Shown here piece by piece: positions 41,601 through 52,200 of a stretch of 64,000 nt of DNA. The notes under the pieces were generated by a model, which had not been told where the DNA came from, made no database searches, and was given only the letters and a program-made list of their open reading frames with translations. How positions within the stretch are numbered: position 1 is the stretch's first letter; each line of letters begins with the position of its first letter. The DNA lies in the NCBI RefSeq assembly GCF_000614145.1, contig NZ_BAKK01000025.1:1-64000 (forward strand), read 5' to 3'. Made by a program: the position numbers and the translations under genes. The stretch is from Bacteroides faecichinchillae JCM 17102. GTDB taxonomy: Bacteria; Bacteroidota; Bacteroidia; Bacteroidales; Bacteroidaceae.

Positions 41601-42976
41601 ATAGCCTTACCCTCAATCATTCTTGGTTGAAATGCCTGGATACCCAAACGGTGCAATGTCGGAGCACGGTTCAGTAATACAGGATGCCCCTTCATTACGT
41701 GTTCAAGGATATCCCAGATCACTGGTTCTTTACGATCTACAATTTTCTTTGCAGACTTAACAGTCTTCACAATACCGCGTTCGATCAATTTACGAATAAT
41801 AAACGGTTTGTACAACTCTGCTGCCATTAATTTCGGAATACCGCATTCACCCATTCTTAATTCCGGACCAACAACGATAACCGAACGTGCAGAATAATCG
41901 ACACGTTTACCTAACAAGTTCTGACGGAAACGTCCTTGCTTACCTTTCAAACTATCAGACAAAGACTTCAAAGGGCGATTAGCATCTGTCTTAACAGCAC
42001 TTGATTTACGTGAATTATCGAATAATGAATCTACAGATTCCTGAAGCATACGTTTTTCATTACGCAAAATGACTTCTGGAGCCTTAATTTCAATTAAACG
42101 TTTCAAACGATTATTACGAATAATTACACGACGGTAAAGGTCATTCAAGTCTGATGTAGCAAAACGGCCACCATCTAACGGTACCAAAGGACGAAGTTCA
42201 GGAGGAATAACCGGTACAATACGTACAATCATCCATTCCGGTTTATTACGCCCACGTGAAGAACGGAAAGATTCTACTACTTGAAGACGTTTTAAAGCTT
42301 CATTCTTACGCTGCTGTGAAGCATCGTTACTTGCACGATGACGAAGTTCATAAGACAAAGCATCCAAATCCAAATGAGCAAGCAAATCATAAATAGCTTC
42401 AGCTCCCATCTTAGCGATAAACTTATTCGGATCGTTATCCTCAAGATATTGATTATCTTTTGGAAGAGTATCTAAGATATCTAGATATTCTTCTTCAGAA
42501 AGCAAATCATATTCAGCTATACCATCTTCGGCTTTTACACCTGGCTGAATGACAACATAACGTTCGTAATATATAATAGAATCCAACTTCTTTGTCGGCA
42601 ATCCAAGCAAATATCCGATTTTATTCGGGAGTGAACGGAAGTACCAGATGTGTGCAACAGGCACTACCAACTGTATATGTCCCATACGTTCACGACGTAC
42701 TTTCTTCTCTGTAACTTCCACACCACAACGGTCGCAGACGATACCTTTATAACGGATACGTTTGTACTTACCACAATGACATTCATAATCCTTGATAGGA
42801 CCGAAGATACGCTCGCAAAACAACCCGTCACGTTCAGGTTTGTACGTACGGTAATTAATGGTTTCAGGCTTCAAAACTTCACCACTCGAATTCTCTAGGA
42901 TTTCTTCCGGAGAAGCCAGACCTATTGAGATCTTCGAGAAATTACTTTTTGTCTTATTTTCTTTTCTAAAAGCCAT
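38693..42976 (-). CDS. rpoC: RNA polymerase beta' subunit
   Basis: Beta' subunit of 1427 residues with an intact frame. The N-terminal zinc site ([20 protein letters not shown]), the active-site Mg triad ([16 protein letters not shown], near residue 470), the bridge helix and trigger loop ([15 protein letters not shown]) and the second zinc site ([16 protein letters not shown]) are all visible. It follows rpoB after a 105-bp gap that holds a hairpin. Confidence 0.98.
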   Translation of the reverse strand: MAFRKENKTKSNFSKISIGLASPEEILENSSGEVLKPETINYRTYKPERDGLFCERIFGPIKDYECHCGKYKRIRYKGIVCDRCGVEVTEKKVRRERMGHIQLVVPVAHIWYFRSLPNKIGYLLGLPTKKLDSIIYYERYVVIQPGVKAEDGIAEYDLLSEEEYLDILDTLPKDNQYLEDNDPNKFIAKMGAEAIYDLLAHLDLDALSYELRHRASNDASQQRKNEALKRLQVVESFRSSRGRNKPEWMIVRIVPVIPPELRPLVPLDGGRFATSDLNDLYRRVIIRNNRLKRLIEIKAPEVILRNEKRMLQESVDSLFDNSRKSSAVKTDANRPLKSLSDSLKGKQGRFRQNLLGKRVDYSARSVIVVGPELRMGECGIPKLMAAELYKPFIIRKLIERGIVKTVKSAKKIVDRKEPVIWDILEHVMKGHPVLLNRAPTLHRLGIQAFQPRMIEGKAIQLHPLACTAFNADFDGDQMAVHLPLSNEAVLEAQMLMLQSHNILNPANGAPITVPAQDMVLGLYYITKLRAGAKGEGLTFYGPEEALIAYNEGKVDIHAPVKVIVKDLDENGNIIDVMRETSIGRVIVNEIVPPEAGYINEIISKKSLRDIISNVIKVCGVAKAADFLDGIKNLGYQMAFKGGLSFNLGDIIIPEEKEALVQKGYDEVEQVVNNYNMGFITNNERYNQVIDIWTHVNSELSNILMKTISSDDQGFNSVYMMLDSGARGSKEQIRQLSGMRGLMAKPQKAGAEGGQIIENPILSNFKEGLSVLEYFISTHGARKGLADTALKTADAGYLTRRLVDVSHDVIITEEDCGTLRGLVCTDLKNNDEVIATLFERILGRVSVHDIIHPTTGELLVAGGEEITEEIAKKIQDSPIESVEIRSVLTCEAKKGVCAKCYGRNLATSQMVQKGEAVGVIAAQSIGEPGTQLTLRTFHAGGTAANIAANASIVAKNNARLEFEELRTVDIVDEMGESAKVVVGRLAEVRFVDVNTGIVLSTHNVPYGSTLYVSDGDLVEKGKLIAKWDPFNAVIITEATGKIEFEGVIENVTYKIESDEATGLREIIIIESKDKTKVPSAHILTEDGDLIRTYNLPVGGHVIVENGQKVKAGEVIVKIPRAVGKAGDITGGLPRVTELFEARNPSNPAVVSEIDGEVTMGKIKRGNREIIVTSKTGEVKKYLVALSKQILVQENDYVRAGTPLSDGAITPADILAIKGPTAVQEYIVNEVQDVYRLQGVKINDKHFEIIVRQMMRKVQIDEPGDTRFLEQQVVDKLEFMEENDRIWGKKVVVDAGDSQNLQPGQIVTARKLRDENSMLKRRDLRPVDVRDAVAATSTQILQGITRAALQTSSFMSAASFQETTKVLNEAAINGKIDKLEGMKENVICGHLIPAGTGQREFEKIIVGSKEEYDRILANKKTVLDYNEVE

Positions 42977-43028
42977 ACTCTATATAATTGAGATTTTGAT
43001 AATTGAATCTTTGGAAAATGAAGAGCGA

Positions 43029-43068
43029 GCAAATGCCAACACGCCATCAGCGGCATATTGGCATCTGC
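43029..43068 (-). promoter_or_regulatory. Hairpin between rpoB and rpoC
   Basis: GCAAATGCCAA (43029-43039) pairs with TTGGCATCTGC (43058-43068) with one mismatch, enclosing a smaller stem. No T-run follows on the minus strand, so it is more likely an RNA processing or stabilising element than a terminator. Confidence 0.5.
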
Positions 43069-43081
43069 AATCTTCTATTAC

Positions 43082-46000
43082 TTATTCTAGGTTGATACTC
43101 AAACCTAAACCTCTCAACTCATGCAACAATACGTTCAGAGATTCCGGAATACCCGGCTGTGGCATCGGTTCTCCCTTCACAATTGCTTCATAAGCCTTTG
43201 AACGTCCTACAACGTCATCAGACTTAATTGTCAAGATTTCCTGCAAAATATGAGCAGCACCGAAACCTTCGAGTGCCCAAACTTCCATTTCTCCGAAACG
43301 CTGGCCACCAAATTGAGCTTTACCACCAAGAGGCTGCTGAGTAATCAATGAATACGGACCGATAGAACGAGCATGCATCTTATCTTCAACCATGTGACCC
43401 AATTTCAACATATAAGTCACACCGACAGTTGCCGGCTGGTCGAACTGTTCACCAGTACCACCATCACAAAGATAAGTCTTACAATAGCGAGGTAATCCTG
43501 CTTTATCCGTCCACTCATTCAAATCATCCATAGTAGCACCGTCAAAAATAGGAGTTGCAAACTTAACACCTAATGTTTTTCCAGCACGTCCCAATACAGC
43601 CTCGAAAATCTGTCCAATGTTCATACGTGAAGGCACACCCAACGGATTCAATACGATATCAACCGGAGTACCATCTTCCAAGAATGGCATATCCTCCTGA
43701 CGTACAACGCGTGATACAATACCTTTATTACCGTGGCGACCAGCCATCTTATCACCTACACCGATCTTACGTTTCTTAGCAATATATACTTTAGCCATTT
43801 GAATGATACCTGCAGGAAGCTCGTCACCAATAGTGATAGCAAACTTCTTACGCTTCAACTCAGCATCCAATTCTTTATATTTCTTGATGAAGTTCATCAC
43901 CAAATCGCGAATCATGCTATTAGTATGATCGTCATTAGTCCAATTACTCAGTTGAATAGAAGTGAAATCAAGAGAATCAAAATCAGAAGCACTAAACTTA
44001 GCACCTTTAGCTATTACTTCTGCACCCAGATAATCTTTCACTCCCTGAGAAACCTTCCCTTCAGTCAAAGTCATCAACTTCTTAACTAAAATACGTTTCA
44101 AGTCAGCAACTTTAGATTCAAACTCATCATCAATCTTAGGCAATAATGCTTTATCAGCCAATTTCGAACTACGATTCTTGATTACACGTGAGAATAACTT
44201 CTTATCAATTACCACACCCTTCAAAGAAGGAGAAGCTTTCAAAGAAGCATCTTTCACATCACCAGCCTTATCACCAAAGATTGCACGAAGCAATTTTTCT
44301 TCCGGTGATGGATCAGACTCTCCTTTCGGAGTAATCTTACCAATCATGATATCACCAGGTTCGATACGAGCACCAATCTAACGATACCATTTTCATCAAG
44401 ATCTTTAGTTGCCTCTTCACTAACATTAGGAATATCAGAAGTCAATTCCTCCATACCACGTTTTGTCTCACGAACTTCCAAAGAATATTCTTCAACATGA
44501 ACAGAAGTCAATAAATCTTCACGCACTACGCGCTCGTTCAAAACAATAGCATCCTCATAGTTATATCCTTTCCAAGGCATATAAGCTACCAATAGGTTCT
44601 TACCCAAAGCTAGCTCACCATTTTCAGTAGAATAACCTTCCGTTAAGATATCCCCTTTCTTCACACGCTGACCTTTGGTACAAATCGGACGCAAATCAAT
44701 CGTCATGTTCTGGTTAGTCTTACGGAACTTCGGAATTCTATATTCTTTCAAAGCAGGTTCAAAGCTTACAAACTCTTCATCTTCTGTACGATCATACAAA
44801 ATACGAATAGTTGTAGCATCAACGAAATCAATAATACCATCTCCTTCAGCAGTTATCTGCGTACGAGAATCTCTTACTAACTGACGTTCAATACCTGTAC
44901 CCACAATCGGAGCTTCACTTCTCAACAAAGGAACAGCCTGACGCATCATGTTTGACCCCATCAATGCACGGTTAGCATCATCATGTTCAAGGAACGGAAT
45001 TAAAGAAGCCGCTATTGATGCTATTTGCTGAGGAGAAACATCCATCAAATCAACCTCCAACGGTTCCACAACCGGAAAATCTGCATCCTGACGAGATTTA
45101 ACTTTATTACGTATAAATGTTCCGTCATCATTCAATGGTGCATTCCCCTGCGCTATGACTTTATCCTCTTCCTCTTCAGCAGTCAGATATATCAAACCAT
45201 TATCAGAAAGATCCACCTTTCCATTATCTACCTTACGGTACGGGGTTTCAATGAATCCCAGATCATTAATCTTAGCAAATACACATAATGAAGAAATCAA
45301 ACCAATATTCGGACCTTCAGGAGTCTCAATCGGACAAAGACGACCATAGTGTGTATAGTGAACGTCACGAACTTCAAAGCCAGCACGCTCACGAGACAAA
45401 CCACCAGGACCTAGTGCAGACATACGACGTTTATGAGTAATTTCAGCCAACGGGTTTGTCTGGTCCATGAACTGAGACAATGCATTTGTTCCGAAAAAAG
45501 AATTGATTACAGAAGAAATAGTCTTTGCATTAATCAAATCAATCGGAGTAAACACTTCATTATCACGAACGTTCATGCGCTCACGAATCGTACGAGACAT
45601 ACGAGCTAAGCCTACAGCAAACTGATTAGAAAGCTGTTCACCTACTGTACGTACACGACGGTTACTTAAGTGGTCAATATCATCCACATCTGCTTTTGAG
45701 TTAATCAACTCAATCAGATATTTGATAATTTCAATAATATCTTCCTTAGTGAGGACGCGCACATCCATATCAGTCGTTAAATTTAACTTTTTATTGATTC
45801 TATAACGCCCTACATCACCAAGGTCATATCGTTTTTCAGAGAAGAACAAGTTATTGATAACTTCACGAGCACTTGCATCATCAGCCGGATCAGCATTACG
45901 TAACTGACGGTAAATGTACAATACAGCTTCTTTTTCTGAGTTACTCGGGTCCTTCTGTAAAGTATTATATATGATAGAAAAATCAGATTGGTTCGGCTCA

Positions 46001-46893
46001 TCCTTATGCAAAAGAATATTCTGAACACCCGATTCTAAAATTTCATCAATATGCTCCTCGTCCAGAACGGTTTCACGATCAATAATAACTTCGTTACGTT
46101 CGATTGAAACCACTTCACCGGTATCTTCATCAACGAAATCTTCAATCCATGTTTTCAAGACACGTGCAGCCAACTTACGGCCAAGCACTTTCTTCAGATT
46201 TGTCTTGTTCACCTTTACATCTTCTGCAAGGTTAAAAATCTCAAGAATATCTTTATCATTTTCGAAACCAATAGCGCGCAACAGAGTTGTAACAGGCAAC
46301 TTCTTCTTACGGTCGATGTATGCATACATCACATTATTGATGTCAGTGGCAAACTCAATCCACGAACCTTTAAACGGAATAATACGAGCCGAATAAAGTT
46401 TCGTACCATTGGCATGTACACTCTGACCGAAGAATACACCCGGAGAACGGTGAAGCTGCGACACAACTACACGTTCGGCACCGTTAATGACAAAAGTAGC
46501 TTTGTCAGTCATATAAGGGATCGGGCCGAGGAATACGTCCTGAATTACTGTGTCAAAATCCTCATGATCGGGATCTGTACAGTAAAGCTTAAGTTTCGCT
46601 TTTAAAGGAACACTATAAGTGAGCCCACGCTCTATACAATCGTCGATGGTATAACGCGGCGGATCAATATAATAATCCAAAAACTCAAGAACAAAATTGT
46701 TTCTTGTATCGGCAATAGGGAAGTTTTCAGCAAATACTTTATACAAACCCTCATTCTTACGCTTTTCAGGTGGGGTATCTAATTGTAGAAAGTCTTGGAA
46801 TGACTTCAATTGTACTTCCAGAAAATCCGGGTATTCAAGCGGATTCTTAGTCGAAGCAAAATTAACTCTTTGATTTACAGTATTTGAAGACAT
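43082..46893 (-). CDS. rpoB: RNA polymerase beta subunit, one frame break
   Basis: Beta subunit of 1270 residues after correction. The frame from 46893 is normal up to DLDENGIVR; one A is then missing from an AA pair near 44377. The next frame continues [20 protein letters not shown] to the stop at 43082. The rifampicin pocket ([20 protein letters not shown], then [15 protein letters not shown]) carries the wild-type Asp, His and Ser residues, so sensitivity is expected. The C-terminal active-site region ([35 protein letters not shown]) is complete. An essential single-copy gene cannot be broken, so this is very likely a sequence error. Confidence 0.97.
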
Positions 46894-46939
46894 CTGTCAA
46901 TGAATTTGGAGAACTTAATTTGAAATATATACACAAAAA

Positions 46940-46972
46940 GGTTAAGAATCCTCTTGCGAAGGATTCCTAACC
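46940..46972 (-). promoter_or_regulatory. rplL-rpoB attenuator hairpin
   Basis: GGTTAAGAATCCT (46940-46952) pairs with AGGATTCCTAACC (46960-46972), 13 bp with one mismatch and a 7-base loop. On the minus strand it is followed by TTTTTGTG. It lies 25 bp after the rplL stop and 46 bp before rpoB, the place where other bacteria have an attenuator that lowers rpoBC relative to the ribosomal genes. Confidence 0.8.
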
Positions 46973-46997
46973 GAATTACCTGATTACCAGGCTAATG

Positions 46998-47375
46998 TTA
47001 TTTAAGTTCAACTTCAGCTCCAGCTTCTTCCAATGTTTTCTTCAATGATTCTGCCTCGTCTTTAGCCAAACCTTCTTTTACTGTGCTAGGAGCACCGTCT
47101 ACTAAATCTTTAGCCTCTTTCAAGCCAAGACCACAAGCTTCCTTCACAGCTTTAACAACCTGAAGTTTAGCTGCACCAGCACTTTTTAATACTACGTCAA
47201 AAGAAGTTTTTTCTTCTGCGGCTGCAGCACCACCAGCTGCAGGACCAGCAGCAACAGCTACAGCTGCAGCAGCAGGTTCAATACCGTACTCTTCTTTAAG
47301 GATAGTTGCAAGTTCATTAACTTCTTTTACTGTCAAGTTAACTAATTGTTCTGCAAAAGCTTTCAAATCTGCCAT
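46998..47375 (-). CDS. rplL: 50S ribosomal protein L7/L12
   Basis: L7/L12 of 125 residues, the multicopy stalk protein that recruits translation GTPases. The N-terminal dimer helix ([20 protein letters not shown]), the Ala/Gly-rich hinge ([20 protein letters not shown]) and the C-terminal factor-binding domain ([24 protein letters not shown]) are present. It lies 47 bp after rplJ. Confidence 0.98.
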   Translation of the reverse strand: MADLKAFAEQLVNLTVKEVNELATILKEEYGIEPAAAAVAVAAGPAAGGAAAAEEKTSFDVVLKSAGAAKLQVVKAVKEACGLGLKEAKDLVDGAPSTVKEGLAKDEAESLKKTLEEAGAEVELK

Positions 47376-47422
47376 TTTTTTGTATGATTTTAATGTTTAA
47401 ATACTAGTTGATTTTTGAAAAA

Positions 47423-47941
47423 TTATTCGGGTCTCTCACCAAGGGTTTTGAGTAATCCGTGAATGGTGTTACCACCTGATTGAAGAGCAGAAATAACATT
47501 CTTGGCTGGAGATTGTAGCAATGCCACGATATCAGCAATAACTTCATTCTTACTCTTGATAGCAACGAGAGCATCCAATTGGTCTGCACCAACATAGAAG
47601 CTTTCTTCTGCATATGCAGCTTTCAGTCTAGGAATTCCGTCTTTAGCTTTGTCTTTAATCAGTTTAGCAGGAATATTTGCAGTATTGCAAAACATCACAG
47701 CTGTTGTACCTTTCAAACTATCATAAAGAGGAGAAAAATCTTCTTCCAGGCTTTCTAGTGCTTTATGAAGCAGTGTATTCTTCACTAACATCAATTTAAT
47801 GTCAGCTTTGAAACACTCCCTTCTTAATGCGCTAGTAGCAGCAGCATTCATAGCTGTAACGTCTACCAAATAGAAGTGACCATACTCCTTTACTGTAGCA
47901 GCAATTTGCTCTATAATCGTACTTTTATCTTCCTTTCTCAT
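47423..47941 (-). CDS. rplJ: 50S ribosomal protein L10
   Basis: L10 of 172 residues, the base of the L7/L12 stalk. It starts MRKEDKSTIIEQIAATVKEY and has the typical VKNTLLHKALESLEEDFSPL block; the C-terminal part (PAKNVISALQSGGNTIHGLL) holds the helix that binds L7/L12 dimers. It lies 15 bp after rplA. Confidence 0.97.
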   Translation of the reverse strand: MRKEDKSTIIEQIAATVKEYGHFYLVDVTAMNAAATSALRRECFKADIKLMLVKNTLLHKALESLEEDFSPLYDSLKGTTAVMFCNTANIPAKLIKDKAKDGIPRLKAAYAEESFYVGADQLDALVAIKSKNEVIADIVALLQSPAKNVISALQSGGNTIHGLLKTLGERPE

Positions 47942-47956
47942 TTTTTCTCTGTTTTA

Positions 47957-48655
47957 TTAGATTTCTTCCACTGATTTCGGGTCAATTTTAATACCCGCAC
48001 TCATTGTGCTAGAAAGATAAATACTCTTAATATATGCACCTTTTGCTGCAGTAGGTTTCAGTTTAATCAGTGTAGAGATAAACTCTTTCGCATTATCACG
48101 AATCTGATCAGCACTGAATGAAACTTTACCAATTGAAGTATGAACGATACCACTCTTATCAACTTTAAAGTCAATTTTACCTTGTTTTACTTCTTTTACA
48201 GCCTTAGCAACATCCATAGTTACAGTACCACTCTTAGGGTTCGGCATCAATCCACGAGGACCAAGTACACGACCGAGTGCACCAATTTTACCCATAATAG
48301 ATGGCATAGTGATAATCACATCAATATCAGTCCATCCACCTTTGATCTTTTCAATATATTCGTCAAGACCAACATAGTCAGCGCCAGCTTCTTTCGCAGC
48401 AGCTTCAGCATCCGGTGTACAAAGTACTAAAACACGTACTTCCTTACCAGTACCATGAGGAAGTGAAACAACACCTCTCACCATCTGGTTAGCTTTACGT
48501 GGATCAACACCTAAACGTACATCAATATCCAATGAAGCATCAAATTTGGAAAAAGTGATTTCCTTTACCAAAGATGCAGCTTCTTTCAGTGAGTATGCCT
48601 TCCCTGCTTCAATTTTTTCTGCAGCTAACTTTTGATTTTTTGTCAGTTTACCCAT
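47957..48655 (-). CDS. rplA: 50S ribosomal protein L1
   Basis: L1 of 232 residues, the mobile stalk that moves tRNA out of the E site. It starts [20 protein letters not shown] and contains the family signature [20 protein letters not shown] followed by [20 protein letters not shown]. It lies 15 bp after rplK. In E. coli L1 represses the rplKA mRNA; no matching target was identified here. Confidence 0.98.
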   Translation of the reverse strand: MGKLTKNQKLAAEKIEAGKAYSLKEAASLVKEITFSKFDASLDIDVRLGVDPRKANQMVRGVVSLPHGTGKEVRVLVLCTPDAEAAAKEAGADYVGLDEYIEKIKGGWTDIDVIITMPSIMGKIGALGRVLGPRGLMPNPKSGTVTMDVAKAVKEVKQGKIDFKVDKSGIVHTSIGKVSFSADQIRDNAKEFISTLIKLKPTAAKGAYIKSIYLSSTMSAGIKIDPKSVEEI

Positions 48656-48670
48656 TACAATTGAAGTTTA

Positions 48671-49114
48671 TTAATTATTAACCGGGAACTCCCCTTTTAC
48701 AGCGATACCCATACTTCTAGCTGTACCTGCAACCATTCTCATGGCAGCTTCCACAGTAAAACAGTTCAAGTCTACCATTTTGTCCTGAGCAATCGTACGA
48801 ATCTGTTCCCAAGTAAGCTCGGCAACTTTCTTACGGTTAGGCTCAGCAGAACCACTCTTTACCTTAGCCACCTCAAGCAATTGAATGGCAACGGGAGGAG
48901 TCTTGATTACAAAATCGAAAGACTTATCTGCGTAGTAAGTAATGATAACAGGTAAAATCTTACCTGCTTTGTCTTGGGTTCTGGCATTGAATTGCTTGCA
49001 AAATTCCATAATATTAATACCCTTAGAACCCAGAGCAGGTCCAACGGGAGGTGATGGATTTGCAGCGCCTCCTTTAATCTGTAATTTGATTAGTCCAGCA
49101 ACTTCTTTAGCCAT
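48671..49114 (-). CDS. rplK: 50S ribosomal protein L11
   Basis: L11 of 147 residues at the GTPase-associated centre and needed for the stringent response. The conserved proline-rich start ([20 protein letters not shown]), [20 protein letters not shown] and end ([17 protein letters not shown]) are intact. It lies 61 bp after nusG. Confidence 0.98.
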   Translation of the reverse strand: MAKEVAGLIKLQIKGGAANPSPPVGPALGSKGINIMEFCKQFNARTQDKAGKILPVIITYYADKSFDFVIKTPPVAIQLLEVAKVKSGSAEPNRKKVAELTWEQIRTIAQDKMVDLNCFTVEAAMRMVAGTARSMGIAVKGEFPVNN

Positions 49115-49175
49115 TTTTTTATTGATTTATATATAAACATTAAACGAAGAACAACAACAGCGTAACAATTCCGTG

Positions 49176-49717
49176 TTATTCCTTTTCCACTTGCATAAAG
49201 CCTAATTCAAGCGGCGTTTTGCGCCCGAATATTTTCACCATGACTTTCAGTTTCTTTTTTTCACTATTCACTTCTTCAATGATGCCACTGAATCCGCTGA
49301 AAGGGCCAAAAGTAACCTTCACAGTCTCACCCACTACATAAGGAATATTGAGTTCTTCACCCGTTTCCTGTAGTTCGTCTACTGTACCAAGTATACGATT
49401 CACTTCTGATTGTCTAAGGGGAACCGGTTTTTCGGAACCACCTAAAAAGCCTATCACATTTGGAGTATTGCGCAGATGATGAGCGACCTCACCAACTAAA
49501 GCAGCTTCCACTAAGACATACCCAGGAAGATAACTTCTCTCTTTCACAATTTTTTTTCCATTGCGAACCTGGTAAACCTTTTCAGTAGGAATCAATACCT
49601 GAGATACATATTCACCAAGGTCACTGTTTTTAATATCAGCTTCAAGATACTCTTTTACCTTAGCTTCTTTTCCGCTAATAGCACGCAAAACGTACCATTC
49701 TTTTCTACCTCAGCCAT
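49176..49717 (-). CDS. nusG: Transcription factor NusG, one frame break near the start
   Basis: NusG of 180 residues after correction. It binds RNA polymerase and couples it to the ribosome through S10. The first codons (MAEVEKK) are followed by one missing A in an AAA run near 49699; the other frame then gives WYVLRAISGKEAKVKEYLEA, the invariant WYVLR start of the NGN domain. The KOW domain (VGETVKVTFGPFSGFSGIIE) is complete. A start at 49688 would remove the WYVL core, so the break is very likely a sequence error. Confidence 0.96.
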
Positions 49718-49733
49718 TTTCAATTCCTATTTT

Positions 49734-49925
49734 TTAATGTGGATAAACAATTTTTTCCATGAAGTTCTGGAAACAGACATCCATACCCCATACCACCAAT
49801 GCAATAAGCAGGGAAGCATATAAAACAACTACTGCACTGTTAGCAAGTTCGGAATACGTAGGCCACGATACTTTATGAACAAGTTCGTCGTAAGATTCTT
49901 TGATATAAGTTATTACCTTTTTCAT
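49734..49925 (-). CDS. secE: Preprotein translocase subunit SecE
   Basis: SecE of 63 residues with one membrane segment (SAVVVLYASLLIALVVWGMD). The start MKKVITYIKESYDELVHKVS, then WPTYSELANS, is typical, including the conserved amphipathic VSWPT block. The open frame runs further upstream, but that part lies inside tRNA-Trp, so the ATG at 49925 is the start. It is 14 bp after the tRNA and 16 bp before nusG. Confidence 0.95.
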   Translation of the reverse strand: MKKVITYIKESYDELVHKVSWPTYSELANSAVVVLYASLLIALVVWGMDVCFQNFMEKIVYPH

Positions 49926-49939
49926 TTCAATAATATTAG

Positions 49940-50012
49940 CACGGGAGGAGAGGCTCGAACTCCCGACACCCGGTTTTGGAGACCGGTGCTCTACCAACTG
50001 AGCTACTCCCGT
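49940..50012 (-). tRNA. tRNA-Trp (CCA)
   Basis: A 73-base cloverleaf: 7-bp acceptor stem ACGGGAG/CTCCCGT, D-arm GCTCAGTTGGTAGAGC, anticodon stem CCGGT/ACCGG with loop CTCCAAA (anticodon CCA), and T-arm with TTCGAGC. The 3' CCA is not encoded. It lies between tuf and secE, as in many bacteria. Confidence 0.96.
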
Positions 50013-50064
50013 GTGTACATAATCAGTTCCCGATCGAAACCGGGAACTGATTAATTATAGTATA

Positions 50065-51249
50065 TTAGTCAAGAATTTCAGTAATCTGACCAGCACCTAC
50101 TGTACGTCCACCTTCGCGGATAGCGAAACGAAGACCTGGATTCAATGCTACAGGGTAGATCAATTCTACTGTGATAGTAACGTTATCACCTGGCATTACC
50201 ATTTCAGTTCCTTCTGGCAAAGTGATTTCACCTGTACAGTCCATAGTACGTAAATAGAACTGAGGACGATATTTGTTATGGAATGGAGTATGACGACCAC
50301 CTTCTTCTTTTTTCAAGATATAAACCTCAGCTTTAAATTTAGAGTGCGGTTTAATCTGACCTGGTTTACAAAGAACCATACCACGTTTGATTTCGTTCTT
50401 GTCGATACCACGAAGCAATAAACCTACGTTGTCACCAGCTTCACCTTGATCCAACAATTTACGGAACATTTCAACACCAGTTACAACAGATTTCTTGTCT
50501 TCACCTAAACCAAGGATTTCTACTTCATCACCTACGTGGATAACACCAGTTTCAATACGACCTGTTGCTACAGTACCACGTCCTGTGATTGAGAACACGT
50601 CCTCAACCGGCATCAAGAAAGGTTTATCAACATCACGTGGAGGAAGTGGAATCCATGTATCAACTGCATCCATCAATTCCATAACTTTGTCTTCCCATTT
50701 TTCAACACCGTTCAATGCGCCAAGAGCAGAACCCTGAATGATAGGAGTATTGTCACCATCGAAATCATAGAATGAAAGAAGTTCTCTCATTTCCATTTCA
50801 ACGAGTTCCAACATTTCAGCATCATCAACCATATCACACTTATTCAAAAATACAACCAAACGAGGCACATTTACCTGACGAGCTAACAAGATATGTTCGC
50901 GAGTCTGAGGCATCGGACCATCAGTTGCAGCACAAACGATAATAGCACCATCCATCTGAGCAGCACCAGTTACCATATTCTTTACGTAGTCAGCGTGTCC
51001 CGGGCAGTCAACGTGTGCGTAGTGACGGTTAGCTGTTTCATACTCAACGTGTGAAGTATTAATAGTAATACCTCTTTCTTTTTCTTCAGGAGCGTTATCG
51101 ATAGAATCGAAAGAACGCAATTCAGAAAGACCTTTTTTTGCCAACACAGTTGTGATAGCAGCTGTCAACGTTGTCTTACCGTGGTCTACGTGACCGATTG
51201 TACCAATGTTTACGTGCGGTTTGGTACGTTCAAATTTCTCTTTAGCCAT
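50065..51249 (-). CDS. tuf: Translation elongation factor Tu
   Basis: EF-Tu of 394 residues, which brings aminoacyl-tRNA to the ribosome. G1 is [16 protein letters not shown]2 is [15 protein letters not shown]3 is [12 protein letters not shown] and G4 is NKCDMVDD. Domains II and III follow to the end [19 protein letters not shown]. No changes are seen at the kirromycin-site residues I could compare. It follows tRNA-Thr(GGT) by 49 bp and is followed by tRNA-Trp. Confidence 0.98.
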   Translation of the reverse strand: MAKEKFERTKPHVNIGTIGHVDHGKTTLTAAITTVLAKKGLSELRSFDSIDNAPEEKERGITINTSHVEYETANRHYAHVDCPGHADYVKNMVTGAAQMDGAIIVCAATDGPMPQTREHILLARQVNVPRLVVFLNKCDMVDDAEMLELVEMEMRELLSFYDFDGDNTPIIQGSALGALNGVEKWEDKVMELMDAVDTWIPLPPRDVDKPFLMPVEDVFSITGRGTVATGRIETGVIHVGDEVEILGLGEDKKSVVTGVEMFRKLLDQGEAGDNVGLLLRGIDKNEIKRGMVLCKPGQIKPHSKFKAEVYILKKEEGGRHTPFHNKYRPQFYLRTMDCTGEITLPEGTEMVMPGDNVTITVELIYPVALNPGLRFAIREGGRTVGAGQITEILD

Positions 51250-51298
51250 AGCTTTACTTGTTATTTATTTGATTAATAATCAGCTTTCATCTTTTATG

Positions 51299-51370
<72 letters not shown>

Positions 51371-51382
51371 AAGAAAATTGAG

Positions 51383-51455
51383 AGCGGAAGACGGGACTCA
51401 AACCCGCGACCCTCAGCTTGGAAGGCTAATGCTCTATCAACTGAGCTACTTCCGC
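51383..51455 (-). tRNA. tRNA-Gly (TCC)
   Basis: A 73-base cloverleaf: acceptor GCGGAAG/CTTCCGC, D-arm GCTCAGTTGATAGAGC, anticodon stem TTAGC/GCTGA with loop CTTCCAA (anticodon TCC), and T-arm with GTTTGAG. It lies 12 bp upstream of tRNA-Thr(GGT). Confidence 0.96.
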
Positions 51456-51483
51456 ATTCTTGCCAAAGTTGTCACTCTGTTTG

Positions 51484-51566
51484 TGGGCAAAGATGGATTC
51501 GAACCACCGAAGGCGTAAGCCAGCAGATTTACAGTCTGCCCCATTTGGCCACTCTGGTATTTGCCC
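51484..51566 (-). tRNA. tRNA-Tyr (GTA)
   Basis: An 83-base class II tRNA with a long variable arm (TGGCTTACGCCTTCGG region): acceptor GGGCAAA/TTTGCCC, anticodon stem GCAGA/TCTGC with loop CTGTAAA (anticodon GTA), and T-arm with GTTCGAAT. It lies 28 bp upstream of tRNA-Gly. Confidence 0.96.
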
Positions 51567-51716
51567 TTTTAAAATCAAGAACGAATCATAAAAAATTAAG
51601 AATTAAAAGCGAACAATACATTGAATATTTATGTTCTTCTTTATGACTATTCTTTCTTCATTTTCAATTCATCAATTTCTCGCCAAGCGAATTAGATTAA
51701 CTTCCATCAATCTTTG

Positions 51717-51790
51717 AGCCTCTTGTCGGATTCGAACCAACGACCCCGAGATTACAAATCACGTGCTCTGGCCAACTGAGCTAAAGAGGC
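51717..51790 (-). tRNA. tRNA-Thr (TGT)
   Basis: A 74-base cloverleaf: acceptor GCCTCTT/AAGAGGC, D-arm GCTCAGTTGGCCAGAGC, anticodon loop TTTGTAA (anticodon TGT) on a stem CGTGA/TCTCG that contains one T-T mismatch, and T-arm with GTTCGAAT. It is the first tRNA of the cluster, 150 bp ahead of tRNA-Tyr. Confidence 0.94.
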
Positions 51791-51839
51791 GTTTAGCTAA
51801 AAATGCAACCGTCACGTTCTAACGCGAGCGAAACGGCTG

Positions 51840-51870
51840 CAAATTTAGTTATTTATTTCTTTCCCGCAAA
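51840..51870 (-). promoter_or_regulatory. Promoter of the tRNA-tuf operon
   Basis: On the minus strand TTTG (51867-51870) and TAAATTTG (51840-51847) match both Bacteroides elements exactly with a 19-bp spacer. The tRNA-Thr(TGT) 5' end lies 50 bp downstream. Confidence 0.85.
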
Positions 51871-51885
51871 ACATTTGCAGTTTTT

Positions 51886-52185
51886 TTATTTGCTACGTTG
51901 TTTTTCCTTGTATTTCACCAGTTGTTTTTCAAGTGCTTCCACATCTAAGTCTATTGCTTCCTCAAATGTATCACACACTTTACTAGCATAAAATTCCCCG
52001 TTAGGGATTAGTATTTTAATGCCTGCTTCTTTATTAGAAGCAGTTTCCGGCTTAATTACCTTTAATGACACCTCTACTTTCTTTATATCTTCGTAATATT
52101 TCTCCAACTTAGACACTTTCTTTTGAATAAATGCCTGCAATTGCTCTGACGCATCAAAGTGAATTGATTGAATTCTAATATCCAT
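51886..52185 (-). CDS. Ribosome hibernation-promoting factor (short HPF/RaiA type)
   Basis: A 99-residue protein of the HPF/RaiA/YfiA family, which binds the 30S decoding region in starving cells and holds ribosomes idle. It starts MDIRIQSIHFDASEQLQAFI and contains KVSKLEKYYEDIKKVEVSLK and FEEAIDLDVEALEKQLVKYK. The C-terminal dimerisation domain of long HPF is absent, so it is the short type. It lies 15 bp after the xerC-like gene and probably belongs to the rpsU transcript. Confidence 0.93.
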   Translation of the reverse strand: MDIRIQSIHFDASEQLQAFIQKKVSKLEKYYEDIKKVEVSLKVIKPETASNKEAGIKILIPNGEFYASKVCDTFEEAIDLDVEALEKQLVKYKEKQRSK

Positions 52186-52200
52186 ACTTACCTCCTTTTT

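Noticed and set aside
43082..44347. rpoB as two separate subunits (split rpoB)
   Set aside because: The join lies within a conserved segment and is fixed by one base in an AA pair; there is no second start with family support.
49926..49997. N-terminal extension of SecE
   Set aside because: The extension is translated from tRNA-Trp sequence; the typical SecE start is at 49925.
20275..50737. Many plus-strand open frames across the ribosomal region
   Set aside because: They are shadows of highly biased minus-strand genes and have no independent support.
51717..51790. tRNA 3' end as an integration site for a mobile element
   Set aside because: The flanking DNA is ordinary housekeeping sequence with no duplicated tRNA end.
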